34,189 nucleotides of DNA from Clostridiales bacterium (GCA_029226065.1 JAQXXM010000019.1:1-34189); one strand, 5' to 3'; positions 18,011 to 28,345 are shown, counted from the stretch's first letter. The notes: generated from the sequence alone by a model not told the origin. Translations and numbers: made by a program.

Positions 18011-21000
18011 ATGGCTGATGTACGAAGAATTTATGTTGAGAAAAAATCGGGTTTTGACGTTGAAGCAAAGGACATTCTTGCTGATTTACGTGAAAATCTC
18101 GGTATGAAAGGCTTATCCTCCGTACGTATCATCAACAGATACGATATTGAGGGTATAACCGATGAGGAATATGACAAGGCTCGTTGCCTGATATTCTCAG
18201 AGCCTCCGGTAGATAATGTATATGATGAAGATATAGATATTGCTGATTTTAAAGTTTTTGCGGTAGAATTTTTGCCCGGTCAGTTTGATCAGCGTGCGGC
18301 AAGTGCCGAGGAATGTATATCTATCCTTACAACGAAAGACAGACCACGTGTACGCTACGCTAAGATATATGCACTTAGCGGAGATATATCGGATAATGAT
18401 GTTGATGCTGTTAAGAAATATGTCATTAACCCTGTAGAATCACGTGAGGCATCACTTGATAAACCCCAATCCCTTGATATGGCTGTTGACTATCCTGAGG
18501 ACGTAAAATCAGTTGACGGCTTTATTGATATGGACGAGTCTGCAATGAATACGTTTCTTTCCGAAATGGGATTTGCAATGGATATTGATGACTTGAAGTT
18601 CTGTCAGGAATATTTCAAAAATACAGAGAAGCGTAATCCGACAGTTACTGAACTTCGTATGATTGATACATACTGGTCAGACCACTGCCGTCACACTACT
18701 TTTTCAACGAAGATTAATAATGTAACAATCCCCGATGGCAAATATGCAGATGTAATCAAGGACTCTTTTGAGGAATACAAAGCGGCAAAGGCAGAGCTTT
18801 ACGCTCCCGACAGAAATATGTGCTTAATGAATATGGCGACAATTATTGTTAAGCAGTTAAAGAAAAAGGGATATTTAAAAGAGATAGACGAATCAGAAGA
18901 AATAAACGCTTGTTCAATCGTTATGCCTGTTGAAATAGACGGCAAAACCGAGGACTGGCTCATAATGTTTAAAAACGAAACACATAACCATCCGACGGAA
19001 ATAGAGCCGTTTGGCGGTGCGGCTACATGTCTGGGCGGTGCAATACGTGATCCATTGTCAGGAAGATCGTATGTTTATCAGGCTATGCGTGTAACAGGCG
19101 CAGGTGATCCGAGAAAGTCACTAAAGGAAACACTCCCCGGTAAGCTTATGCAGAGAAAAATCACCAAGCAGGCATCGTCAGGCTACAGCTCATACGGCAA
19201 CCAGATAGGTCTTGCTACAGGTCAGGTACAGGAAATATATGACGAAGGCTATGTTGCTAAGAGAATGGAGATAGGTGCCGTTATTGGTGCTGCTCCTAAA
19301 TCAAACGTCGTAAGAGAAGTTCCGTCAAAGGGCGACGTTATAGTTCTTTTGGGCGGACGTACAGGCCGTGACGGCATAGGCGGAGCTACAGGCTCATCGA
19401 AGGCTCATACTGAAAAGAGTGTTGTTACGTGCGGCTCTGAAGTACAGAAAGGTAATCCGCCTATCGAGAGAAAATTGCAGAGATTGTTCCGTGACAGCAA
19501 AGTCACAACATTAATTAAGCGTTGTAACGACTTTGGTGCGGGCGGTGTATCGGTTGCAATCGGTGAGCTTGCAGACGGTCTTACAATTAACCTTGATAAA
19601 GTTCCGAAGAAATATGAAGGACTTGACGGCACAGAGCTTGCAATCAGTGAATCACAGGAAAGAATGGCTGTTGTAGTACGTGAAAAGGACGTTGATACAT
19701 TTATAAGCTATGCAAACAAGGAAAATCTTGAAGCTACTCCCGTTGCTGTTGTTACAGACGAAAACCGTCTTGTAATGAAATGGCGTGACAAGGTTATATG
19801 TGATATTTCACGTGATTTCCTTAATACAAACGGTGCAGTAAAGAATACGGATATTGAAGTTGTACTGCCTGACGAGTCAGCTATTAAAACAGAGGCTGTT
19901 GCAGATGTAAAAGTTAAATGGCTTGACACCTTGAAAAACCTTAACGTATGTTCACAAAAAGGTCTTGCAGAAAAGTTTGACTCAACAATCGGTGCAGGTA
20001 CAGTTCTTATGCCGTTTGCAGGAAAGTATCAGCTTACCCCGGCTGACGGTATGGCGGCAAAAGTTCCCGTGCTTAACGGTACAACAAATTCAGCCACAAT
20101 TATGACGTTCGGTTACAACCCTGACATATCTAAATGGAGTCCGTACCACGGTGCATTATACGCAGTTGTTGAATCTGTATCAAAGGCAGTTGCATTGGGT
20201 GCAGACTACAAGACAATATACCTCACATTCCAGGAATACTTTGAAAGACTTGGCAACGATCCCAAGCGTTGGGGTAAGCCGTTTGCATCACTATTGGGTG
20301 CATACAAGGCACAGCTTGAACTAAATATTGCAGCTATCGGCGGAAAAGACTCAATGTCAGGCTCATTCAACGAACTTGACGTACCGCCTACACTTACATC
20401 GTTTGCGGTTGCTCCTGCAAGGGCTGATAAGGTGGTATCACAGGAGCTGAAAAAAGCAGGTTCAAAGCTTGTATTGTTCTCTATTGAACGTGATGATAAT
20501 TATTTACCTAAATTTGACAAACTAAAAGAAATGTATGACACTGTACACAAGCTTATAAATAACGGTTGCGTATTATCAGCATCGACTGTTAAGGGATTTG
20601 GTCTTTGCGAGACTATATCTAAAATGGCATTTGGTAACAAGATAGGCGTTAAGCTATATGACAATGTTACAAGTGATATGCTGTTCTACGCACCTATAGG
20701 CTCAATTGTACTTGAGGTTGCAGATGATATTGATTGTGGTGAAGTTATCGGCGAAACAACAGCAAATGCATCATTTGAGGCTTGCGGTACAGAAATCGCA
20801 ATTGATGAGGCTCTCAATACATGGACAGCACCCCTTGAAAAGGTTTATCCGACACACGCAGGTGAGTTTGACAAAGAGCCTGAAACATACACATATAACG
20901 GCAAGAGCCCTGCTGTAGCAGGCGAGAAATTTGCTAAACCGAGAATATTTATACCTGTATTCCCCGGTACTAACTGTGAGTATGATACAGCACGTGCATT

Positions 21001-21733
21001 TGAACGTGCAGGCGGTGTCTCTGATATATTTGTTATACGCAATCTGACAGCTTGCGATGTAGAGGAGTCACTAAACGAAATGAAAAAGCGTATCGACCAG
21101 TCTCAGATTGTAATGATACCCGGCGGTTTCTCAGGCGGTGACGAACCCGAAGGATCGGGTAAGTTCATTGCGACAGCCTTCAGAAATCCGCAGGTTAAGG
21201 ATGCAGTTATGAATATGCTGAACAATAGAGATGGTTTGATGCTCGGTATTTGTAACGGTTTCCAGGCACTCGTTAAGCTTGGTCTTGTTCCCTATGGCGA
21301 AATACGTGACCTTGATGCTGATATGCCCACGTTGACATTCAATACAATAGGCAGACATATTTCAAGAATGGCTTATACAAGAATTGCCTCAAACAAATCT
21401 CCATGGCTTGCAAATGTCGAGACGGGCGATGTTCATACAATTGCACTTTCTCATGGTGAGGGTAGATTTGTAGCATCTGATGATGTTATAAAGAAGCTTG
21501 CCGAAAACGGGCAAATTGCAACCCAGTACGTAAATCTTGACAACAAAGCGACATACGATAGTGAGTGGAATCCCAACGGCTCAATTGCCGCCATTGAGGG
21601 TATACTTAGTCCTGACGGACGAATACTCGGTAAAATGGGACACAGCGAGCGTATTGGTGAAAATATCGCATCAAACGTCCCGGGTAACAAAAATCAGAAA
21701 TTATTTGAAGCAGGCGTGAATTATTTTAAATAA
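18011..21733 (+). CDS. purL: Phosphoribosylformylglycinamidine synthase (large single-chain form with C-terminal glutaminase)
   Basis: 1240 aa; TYWSDHCRHTTF, FKNETHNHPTEIEPFGGAATCLGGAIRDPLSGRSYVYQAMRVTGAGDP; glutaminase domain IPVFPGTNCEYDTARAFERAG, GICNGFQALVKLGLVPYG. Confidence 0.97.
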   Translation: MADVRRIYVEKKSGFDVEAKDILADLRENLGMKGLSSVRIINRYDIEGITDEEYDKARCLIFSEPPVDNVYDEDIDIADFKVFAVEFLPGQFDQRAASAEECISILTTKDRPRVRYAKIYALSGDISDNDVDAVKKYVINPVESREASLDKPQSLDMAVDYPEDVKSVDGFIDMDESAMNTFLSEMGFAMDIDDLKFCQEYFKNTEKRNPTVTELRMIDTYWSDHCRHTTFSTKINNVTIPDGKYADVIKDSFEEYKAAKAELYAPDRNMCLMNMATIIVKQLKKKGYLKEIDESEEINACSIVMPVEIDGKTEDWLIMFKNETHNHPTEIEPFGGAATCLGGAIRDPLSGRSYVYQAMRVTGAGDPRKSLKETLPGKLMQRKITKQASSGYSSYGNQIGLATGQVQEIYDEGYVAKRMEIGAVIGAAPKSNVVREVPSKGDVIVLLGGRTGRDGIGGATGSSKAHTEKSVVTCGSEVQKGNPPIERKLQRLFRDSKVTTLIKRCNDFGAGGVSVAIGELADGLTINLDKVPKKYEGLDGTELAISESQERMAVVVREKDVDTFISYANKENLEATPVAVVTDENRLVMKWRDKVICDISRDFLNTNGAVKNTDIEVVLPDESAIKTEAVADVKVKWLDTLKNLNVCSQKGLAEKFDSTIGAGTVLMPFAGKYQLTPADGMAAKVPVLNGTTNSATIMTFGYNPDISKWSPYHGALYAVVESVSKAVALGADYKTIYLTFQEYFERLGNDPKRWGKPFASLLGAYKAQLELNIAAIGGKDSMSGSFNELDVPPTLTSFAVAPARADKVVSQELKKAGSKLVLFSIERDDNYLPKFDKLKEMYDTVHKLINNGCVLSASTVKGFGLCETISKMAFGNKIGVKLYDNVTSDMLFYAPIGSIVLEVADDIDCGEVIGETTANASFEACGTEIAIDEALNTWTAPLEKVYPTHAGEFDKEPETYTYNGKSPAVAGEKFAKPRIFIPVFPGTNCEYDTARAFERAGGVSDIFVIRNLTACDVEESLNEMKKRIDQSQIVMIPGGFSGGDEPEGSGKFIATAFRNPQVKDAVMNMLNNRDGLMLGICNGFQALVKLGLVPYGEIRDLDADMPTLTFNTIGRHISRMAYTRIASNKSPWLANVETGDVHTIALSHGEGRFVASDDVIKKLAENGQIATQYVNLDNKATYDSEWNPNGSIAAIEGILSPDGRILGKMGHSERIGENIASNVPGNKNQKLFEAGVNYFK

Positions 21734-21742
21734 TAGCACAAT

Positions 21743-21779
21743 AATACGGGGGCTGTTGCAAATGCAACGCCCCCGTATT
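21743..21779 (+). terminator. Intrinsic terminator of purL
   Basis: AATACGGGGGC-TGTTGC...GCAAC-GCCCCCGTATT followed by TT. Confidence 0.85.
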
Positions 21780-21785
21780 TTCATA

Positions 21786-21896
21786 ACATAGGAAATTGCC
21801 CGTTTTGAGTGAGCAATTTTGCTTGTTCAAAAAAAGCGTACCACCTGCCCCCAAGATTGGGGGTCAGGGGGTTGATGCGTTATTACGCTTTTTTTA
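21786..21896. repeat. Intergenic element copy B (inverted relative to copy A at 7925-8020)
   Basis: ATAGGAAATTGCCCGTTTTGAGTGAGCAATTTTGCTTGTTCAAAAAAAGCGTACCACCTGCCCCCAAGATTGGGGGT...TTACGCTTTTTTTA; its end forms the GH10 stop codon. Confidence 0.75.
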
Positions 21897-23234
21897 TATT
21901 GTCACATCTATAAAACCGTTTCTATTCTCAGAAATCGAAATATCAGACTTAACCGATTTATCAGGTGTATGTATTTCCATTTCATATTCACCGTAAAATC
22001 CACGCAATTTTGCTTTACCGTTTTCATCCGTTGTCTCTTCTGCCTCTGTATGCCATACATTTGAAAATAGGTCTTTAATTACCTTTGATGCAGGTTTTTC
22101 TGACAAGTCAAAACGTCTTACTCCGCCGTAATAAACATTTTCTCCTACTGTCATATCACCTTGAGGTGCCCATGCCGCATATCCGTCAACAACATTCCAA
22201 TAGATTATCGCTTCCATTGCAGGATGACTAAAGAAAACAGAATACAGATTTTTAATAAGCTCTGCCTGTATCTCCTCATCCTCTGTAGAATCAGAATATG
22301 CAGGAATTGTCATCTCTGTAATCTGAATTTTCTTTCCAAGCTGTGCATATTTATTCAGAACTTCGTAAAGATATATTGGGTTATATCTTGTTTTAGCTAT
22401 ATCTTTTTCCTTATCCTGTCCAAAGAAGCTGTGGAACTGCATACCGATACTGTCAAGATGTGTAATGCCGTTGTTCATAAGTCTTTCTATCTGCATATAA
22501 TATTGGCTTCTGTTTTCTCTGTATGCCTGCTCAAATACGTGGTAGTCATTAATAATAAGTCGATTTAATGGAAAATACTTGTCTGCCATACGGAAGCTCC
22601 ACTCAACGAAATCATCTTCCTTGTAAAACTTGCTTTGAGAGTTATTTGGTGTATCCCATTGCCAATTAAATGTTTCGTTCGTTACCTCCCATGACGGAAT
22701 AATATCAGCATAATGCTCCGCAAGCTCTCGAAATCTCTTGTCAAGGAATTTCTTATGTGTAGCCACACCTGCATCCTTAAGCCACTTAGGAAGAAAATTA
22801 TCGTAATTCAAACAATGACACTTCGGCTCAATGCCTTTTTCCTTGCAATAATTAACACATAAATCAGTAGCAGGACGACGATATATTTTAGGGCTGTCTG
22901 CACTAAATCTCGGTTTACCCTGTTCCGGCTCCAAATCTGACCAATAGAATGGAACAGTTGCCAAGTTAAAAGTTTTTGAAAACTCATCCCTATAGATCTT
23001 GTTTTTTTCTTCCGTCTCAAATTCATCAAGCATAAATATGTTAGCGCCGTAATGGAACGTATGTGATTTCTGCTTAATTACAACCTTTGCATTTTTAACA
23101 GGATTTCCGTCCTTATCGGTGACATTGATATGAATATCACCTTTTCTGTTTTGCTCTATCTGAGCAGGAACATAGTTGTTCATAAAATCCTTGTTTTCAT
23201 CAAAGTAGCGTAATGCTATATCTCGTCTGTTCAT
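21894..23234 (-). CDS. Glycoside hydrolase family 10 endo-1,4-beta-xylanase-like
   Basis: GH10 motifs: FHYGANIFMLDE, PFYWSDLEPEQGKPRF, KCHCLNYDNFLPKWL, SWEVTNETFNW (acid/base), KIQITEMTIP (nucleophile), IIYWNVVDGYAAWAP. ATG at 23234 with GGAGGTC RBS. Confidence 0.92.
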   Translation of the reverse strand: MNRRDIALRYFDENKDFMNNYVPAQIEQNRKGDIHINVTDKDGNPVKNAKVVIKQKSHTFHYGANIFMLDEFETEEKNKIYRDEFSKTFNLATVPFYWSDLEPEQGKPRFSADSPKIYRRPATDLCVNYCKEKGIEPKCHCLNYDNFLPKWLKDAGVATHKKFLDKRFRELAEHYADIIPSWEVTNETFNWQWDTPNNSQSKFYKEDDFVEWSFRMADKYFPLNRLIINDYHVFEQAYRENRSQYYMQIERLMNNGITHLDSIGMQFHSFFGQDKEKDIAKTRYNPIYLYEVLNKYAQLGKKIQITEMTIPAYSDSTEDEEIQAELIKNLYSVFFSHPAMEAIIYWNVVDGYAAWAPQGDMTVGENVYYGGVRRFDLSEKPASKVIKDLFSNVWHTEAEETTDENGKAKLRGFYGEYEMEIHTPDKSVKSDISISENRNGFIDVTI

Positions 23235-23317
23235 AATAGACCTCCATTTATAAAATATTGTATTTTTATTATATATTACAAATACAGAAATTACAATACA
23301 TAAAACACAACAAAATG

Positions 23318-23346
23318 TTGACAAAACGAAACAAATATTGTATAAT
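23318..23346 (+). promoter_or_regulatory. Consensus sigma-A promoter of the AraC gene
   Basis: TTGACA (23318-23323), 17-nt spacer, TATAAT (23341-23346). Confidence 0.88.
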
Positions 23347-23370
23347 TGCCTTGAAAAGAGGTGGAAAGTT

Positions 23371-24141
23371 TTGTTTTTCGAACAAGAAAATATAGGTTTT
23401 ATTGTCCTGGATGTAATGGAATTGCATCAGGAAACAGCAAGATCCTTTAACTGTAACAGAAAGTATAATGCATTGTCATTCAGATATGAATCTGATACAG
23501 TAATAGAAACTAAAAACTCCGTATTTCATTTAGGCGATAACGCAATCAGTTATTTTCCGCCAAATACAGATTACATACGAACGGCAAAGCTTGACCATGT
23601 TATTGTTGTTCATTTTCTGTGTTTCGGTCAGGAAAGCCGTAAAATAGAATATTTTTACCCTGATGATGCAGAAAAATACAAGCAGAAATTCAGAAAACTA
23701 TTGAATGTATGGGATAAAAAAGATGTCGGATATAAAATGAAAGCCGCTTCCGTGTTGTGCGATATTTTTTCAGATATATATTCCGAAAACCGACCGCCAA
23801 TAACAAAAAACCTCTTAATAAACGAATCTGTTGAATTTGCCATAAAAAACTTTTCTGATTCATCGCTTACAGTGGAGACACTTGCAGATATTTCGCATAT
23901 GAGTGAAACATATTTCCGTAAGCTTTTCAGAGAGGAATATGGGATTTCCCCCAAAAAATATATAATTAATCTTAGAATAAATTACGCAAAGGAGCTGATT
24001 TCTATGGGCTATTATACTCTACCAGAAATCAGTGAATTAGCAGGATTTAATGATTACCGACATTTTTCAGTCACGTTTAAAAAGCTGACAGGTCGTTCAC
24101 CGTCAGAGTACCGGCATAGTTATATAAGCAAAAAGTGGTAA
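23371..24141 (+). CDS. AraC family transcriptional regulator, divergent from the GH10 gene
   Basis: HTH pair (LTVETLADISHMSETYFRKLFREEYGISPKKYI...TLPEISELAGFNDYRHFSVTFKKLTGRSPSEYR). TTG start at 23371 after GAGGTGG; the track TTG at 23338 abuts the -10 box. Confidence 0.9.
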   Translation: MFFEQENIGFIVLDVMELHQETARSFNCNRKYNALSFRYESDTVIETKNSVFHLGDNAISYFPPNTDYIRTAKLDHVIVVHFLCFGQESRKIEYFYPDDAEKYKQKFRKLLNVWDKKDVGYKMKAASVLCDIFSDIYSENRPPITKNLLINESVEFAIKNFSDSSLTVETLADISHMSETYFRKLFREEYGISPKKYIINLRINYAKELISMGYYTLPEISELAGFNDYRHFSVTFKKLTGRSPSEYRHSYISKKW

Positions 24142-24162
24142 ATATATTCTTATACAGATACA

Positions 24163-24192
24163 GGGCAGAAACATAATGTTTTGTTTCTGCCC
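24163..24192. terminator. Terminator between convergent araC-type gene and carB
   Basis: GGGCAGAAACA...TGTTTCTGCCC. Confidence 0.7.
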
Positions 24193-24204
24193 CGTTATCA
24201 TATC

Positions 24205-27200
24205 TTATTTTATATCCTTATGGAAGTCCTGTAATGACCTAACATTGCCAATGCCTTTTTGTAAAGCACGTATTCCGTCAATTGCCGCCTTTGTCTCTGC
24301 CATTGTTGTCATATATGGTACTTTTGTCTTAATGATTGCTTTTCTTATATAGCTATCATCTGTTGCACCCTTTTTGTCATTAGGTGTATTGATAACAATG
24401 CTTACTTCATGGTTTGTTATGATATCAAGCACGTTCGGTCTGCCCTCATCAAGCTTCGCCACCTGCGTAGCTTCTATACCATTTTGCTTTAAATATTCAC
24501 AGCAACCCTTTGTAGCAACTATATCAAACCCACAGTCGATAAAGCCTTGTGCAACCTCAATAAGCTCATCCTTGTCGCGGTCATTTACACTTATAAGAAC
24601 TTTTCCGCCTTTAGGAAGTCTTGTCTGTGTTGCCTCCTGAGCCTTTGCAAACGCTTCGCCAAAGCTTTCTGCCATACCAAGAACCTCACCTGTTGAACGC
24701 ATTTCAGGTCCTAATACAGGGTCAACCTCCTGGAACATATTGAATGGGAATACTGCTTCTTTTACACCGTAGTGTCCAATATGTCTTTCCTTAATATCCG
24801 GGAGCGGTGACGGTCTGCCTGTAAGAGGAGCTGTAATAATGTCCGTTGCAAGAGGCACCATACGTATATCACATACCTTTGATACAAGTGGAACTGTTCT
24901 TGACGCTCTCGGATTTGCCTCAAGTACATAGACCTTTCCGTTCTCTATTGCATACTGCATATTCATAAGACCGCGAACGTTCATTTCCTTTGCAATCTTC
25001 TTAGTGTAATCCTTAATTGTTTCCACATGCTCAGGTGAGATATTCATAGAGGGCAATATACATGCCGAGTCACCCGAATGTACACCTGCAAGCTCGATAT
25101 GCTCCATTACAGCCGGAACAAATACGTTTTCGCCGTCGCTTATTGCATCTGCCTCACACTCTGTTGCATGGCCTAAAAATCTGTCTATAAGAATAGGTCT
25201 GTCAGGTGTTACACCAACTGCGGCATTCATATACACACGCAAGCTGTCCTCATCGTGAACAACCTCCATACCTCGTCCTCCCAACACGTATGAAGGACGA
25301 ACCATAACGGGATAACCTATTTCATTTGCTATTGCAATAGCCTCATCAATATTTACAGCCATTCCCGATTCAGGCATTGGGATTTCAAGCTTATCCATCA
25401 TTGCACGGAACAAATCTCTGTCCTCTGCAAGATCTATCGTTTCAGGTGTTGTACCAAGAATATTAACACCGTTTTTCTTAAGCTCTGCCGCAAGATTAAG
25501 CGGTGTCTGACCACCAAACTGTGCGATTACTCCTACCGGTTTTTCCTTTTCGTGGATGCTTAGAACATCTTCAAGTGTTAGCGGTTCAAAATACAGCTTG
25601 TCAGATGTATCGTAGTCTGTTGACACAGTTTCAGGGTTACAGTTTACGATAATCGTCTCAAAACCAAGTTTCTTAAGTGCCATTGATGCGTGAACGCAAC
25701 AATAGTCGAACTCTATTCCCTGTCCTATTCTGTTAGGGCCGCCGCCAAGTATCATAATTTTCGGCTTATCTGTATTGACAGGGCTATTATCTTTGATATT
25801 ATATGAGGAATAATAGTATGCTGCATTTTCTGTACTGCTTACGTGTACACCTTCCCACGCTTCTTTTATATCTGCATTAAGTCTTGCATTTCTGATTTCT
25901 TCTTCAGCTACATCAAGCAACTGTGATAAATACTTATCAGAAAATCCGTTTTTCTTTGCACTTTCAAGCACCGCTACGGGCGGAATACTGCCCTTATATG
26001 ATTTGAGTGCTTCCTCCTCCTCAACAAGCTCCTTCATCTGTTCTATAAAGTAGGACTTAATCTTTGTAATCTCGTTAATTTCATCAACTGATGCACCTTT
26101 TCTTAATGCTTCATACATAATAAAGTGTCTTTCGCTTGTTGCATTATTGAGCATATTCAAAAGCTCGTCCTTTGACTTTTCGCCAAAGTCCTTAGCACCA
26201 CCAAGTCCATATCTTCCTATCTCAAGTGAACGGATTGCTTTCTGGAATGCTTCTTTATATGTTTTACCGATACTCATTACCTCGCCAACGGCACGCATCT
26301 GTGTACCAAGCTTGTCCTGAGCACCTTTGAACTTCTCAAACGCCCAACGTGCAAACTTAATTACAACGTAGTCACCATCAGGATAATATTTATCAAGAGT
26401 TCCGTACTTTCCGCAAGGTATATCACAAAGGTCAAGACCTGCTGCCAGCAATGATGACACATAAGCTATCGGAAATCCTGTTGCCTTTGATGCGAGTGCA
26501 GATGAACGTGATGTTCTCGGGTTTATTTCAATAACGATTATACGTCCGTCTTTTGGGTTTCTTCCAAACTGTACGTTAGTTCCGCCTATAACCTCGATTG
26601 CCTCTACAATCTTATATGCCTGACGCTGAAGCTCTTGCTGTACATCCTCAGGTATAGTAAGCATAGGTGCAGAACAGAACGAGTCACCTGTATGCTCGCC
26701 AAGCGGATCAATATTCTCGATAAAGCATACTGTAATCATATTATTCTGTGAGTCACGTACTACCTCAAGCTCAAGCTCTTCCCAACCTAAAACTGACTCC
26801 TCAACAAGCACCTGACCTACTAAGCTTGCCTGCAGACCACGTTCACAAACAGTTTTTAATTCTTCCTTATTGTATACAAGTCCGCCGCCGGCACCGCCCA
26901 TAGTATAGGCAGGACGAAGAACTACAGGGTATCCTAATTTATCAGCAATCGCCAATGCCTCGTCAACTGAATATGCCACCTCACTGCGTGCCATTTCAAT
27001 ACCCAACGACTCCATGGTATTCTTAAATTCAATTCTATCCTCACCACGATCAATGGCGTCTACCTGAACTCCTATTACCTTAACATTGTATTTGTCAAGC
27101 ACACCCTCTTTTGCAAGTTCAGAACACAAGTTCAAACCTGACTGACCGCCTAAGTTAGGCAACAGTGCGTCGGGACGCTCCTTCTCAATAATCTGCGTCA

Positions 27201-27420
27201 AGCGTTCCACGTTAAGAGGCTCAATATATGTCACATCAGCAGTTTCAGGATCTGTCATAATAGTAGCAGGGTTTGAGTTTACAAGTACAATCTCGTAGCC
27301 CAGCTTCTTTAACGCCTTACATGCCTGTGTACCCGAATAATCGAACTCACAAGCCTGACCTATAATAATCGGACCTGAACCGATTATCAGTACCTTATTG
27401 ATATCGTCTCGTTTTTTCAT
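24205..27420 (-). CDS. carB: Carbamoyl-phosphate synthase large subunit
   Basis: IGSGPIIIGQACEFDYSGTQACKALKKLGYEIVLVNSNPATIMTDPE, duplicated ATP-grasp halves, C-terminal MGS-like domain; start at 27420 (MKKRDDINKVLIIG) preferred. Confidence 0.97.
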   Translation of the reverse strand: MKKRDDINKVLIIGSGPIIIGQACEFDYSGTQACKALKKLGYEIVLVNSNPATIMTDPETADVTYIEPLNVERLTQIIEKERPDALLPNLGGQSGLNLCSELAKEGVLDKYNVKVIGVQVDAIDRGEDRIEFKNTMESLGIEMARSEVAYSVDEALAIADKLGYPVVLRPAYTMGGAGGGLVYNKEELKTVCERGLQASLVGQVLVEESVLGWEELELEVVRDSQNNMITVCFIENIDPLGEHTGDSFCSAPMLTIPEDVQQELQRQAYKIVEAIEVIGGTNVQFGRNPKDGRIIVIEINPRTSRSSALASKATGFPIAYVSSLLAAGLDLCDIPCGKYGTLDKYYPDGDYVVIKFARWAFEKFKGAQDKLGTQMRAVGEVMSIGKTYKEAFQKAIRSLEIGRYGLGGAKDFGEKSKDELLNMLNNATSERHFIMYEALRKGASVDEINEITKIKSYFIEQMKELVEEEEALKSYKGSIPPVAVLESAKKNGFSDKYLSQLLDVAEEEIRNARLNADIKEAWEGVHVSSTENAAYYYSSYNIKDNSPVNTDKPKIMILGGGPNRIGQGIEFDYCCVHASMALKKLGFETIIVNCNPETVSTDYDTSDKLYFEPLTLEDVLSIHEKEKPVGVIAQFGGQTPLNLAAELKKNGVNILGTTPETIDLAEDRDLFRAMMDKLEIPMPESGMAVNIDEAIAIANEIGYPVMVRPSYVLGGRGMEVVHDEDSLRVYMNAAVGVTPDRPILIDRFLGHATECEADAISDGENVFVPAVMEHIELAGVHSGDSACILPSMNISPEHVETIKDYTKKIAKEMNVRGLMNMQYAIENGKVYVLEANPRASRTVPLVSKVCDIRMVPLATDIITAPLTGRPSPLPDIKERHIGHYGVKEAVFPFNMFQEVDPVLGPEMRSTGEVLGMAESFGEAFAKAQEATQTRLPKGGKVLISVNDRDKDELIEVAQGFIDCGFDIVATKGCCEYLKQNGIEATQVAKLDEGRPNVLDIITNHEVSIVINTPNDKKGATDDSYIRKAIIKTKVPYMTTMAETKAAIDGIRALQKGIGNVRSLQDFHKDIK

Positions 27421-27478
27421 ACCACCATTGTCTCCTTCGTTAATCATGTTTTATTTATCTAAAATAGTCCTACCTAAT

Positions 27479-27507
27479 AGTATCTAACATTTTGACTGTT
27501 TTGTCAA
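27479..27507 (-). promoter_or_regulatory. Promoter of carB
   Basis: TTGACA (27502-27507), 17-nt spacer, GATACT (27479-27484) on the minus strand. Confidence 0.75.
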
Positions 27508-27544
27508 GACTTTTTTCTAAAATTGTGCATATTTTTTTGTATGA

Positions 27545-28345
27545 TTATGCAATTCTGATAAAATTAACAGCTATCAGCAAAAAGATAAATATGCACGCCA
27601 TCATAATATACATAATTTGTGTAGGACTTTTTTTATACCACACACTTCTCAATATTTCATAGGTTATAATAACACTGCCAATAACACCGCATATCAGTAA
27701 AAGCAAAAGTGTTGTCTTAGAGAACAAACCTAATACAACGCTGAATGCTCCTAATACACTTATAGGCAGTGCAACAAATGCAAAACGCTTTATAAATTCA
27801 CGATACGGTGAAAATTGACGCACAATCCACTTGTTCACAGCAAAGAATATACCTGAATACAGAAAAAACATCACTATACCGCTTAATCCGCCCGAAAAGC
27901 CTGCCAATAGCCAGTTTTTCAGATTTGTGTACCCTGCAAGACCTCTAAATCCCATAGCATTGCCGAGAATACTCACAGCACCTCTTATTACTCCTGTATA
28001 TACTGAAAATACGCACAAACCGCATATAATGCCCTCTATTGCTACAAGAATAAGTATAGTTGCCCAACTCATCTCTCCGGGATTCATAACTGTTTCTACG
28101 GGATTTTTAATAAACGATACAAACTGTCTCCACACGTCTTTAAACGCATTTTTAGTGTCCGATTTAGCTTGCGAATGTGTATATGTTCGTTCACGTTTTT
28201 TCCGTTCTTTCTTCTGCTTCTTTTCCTTTTTTGGTGCGGAATTAGAAGCATTTCCTTCCTTTTCCATACGTTTTGCAACACTCATTGCACAACTGCACTT
28301 TTCACCCTTCTCTAACTGACGTCCGCAATATATGCACTCACGCAT
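27545..28345 (-). CDS. Zinc-ribbon membrane protein (YIP1-like)
   Basis: N-terminal CIYCGRQLEKGEKCSC zinc ribbon, charged KKEKKQKKERKKRER linker, several hydrophobic TM segments. Confidence 0.7.
   Translation of the reverse strand: MRECIYCGRQLEKGEKCSCAMSVAKRMEKEGNASNSAPKKEKKQKKERKKRERTYTHSQAKSDTKNAFKDVWRQFVSFIKNPVETVMNPGEMSWATILILVAIEGIICGLCVFSVYTGVIRGAVSILGNAMGFRGLAGYTNLKNWLLAGFSGGLSGIVMFFLYSGIFFAVNKWIVRQFSPYREFIKRFAFVALPISVLGAFSVVLGLFSKTTLLLLLICGVIGSVIITYEILRSVWYKKSPTQIMYIMMACIFIFLLIAVNFIRIA

Noticed and set aside
18011-21733. PurL as an unusual fusion
   Set aside because: The ~1240-aa single-chain FGAM synthase with C-terminal glutaminase is a known clostridial form.
23235-23324. N-terminal extension of GH10 in the ORF track (MSTFCCVLCIVISVFVIYNKNTIFYKWRSI), resembling a signal or TM segment
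   Set aside because: It lies across the divergent promoter region and upstream of the likely GH10 -10 box; ATG 23234 has a strong GGAGGTC RBS.
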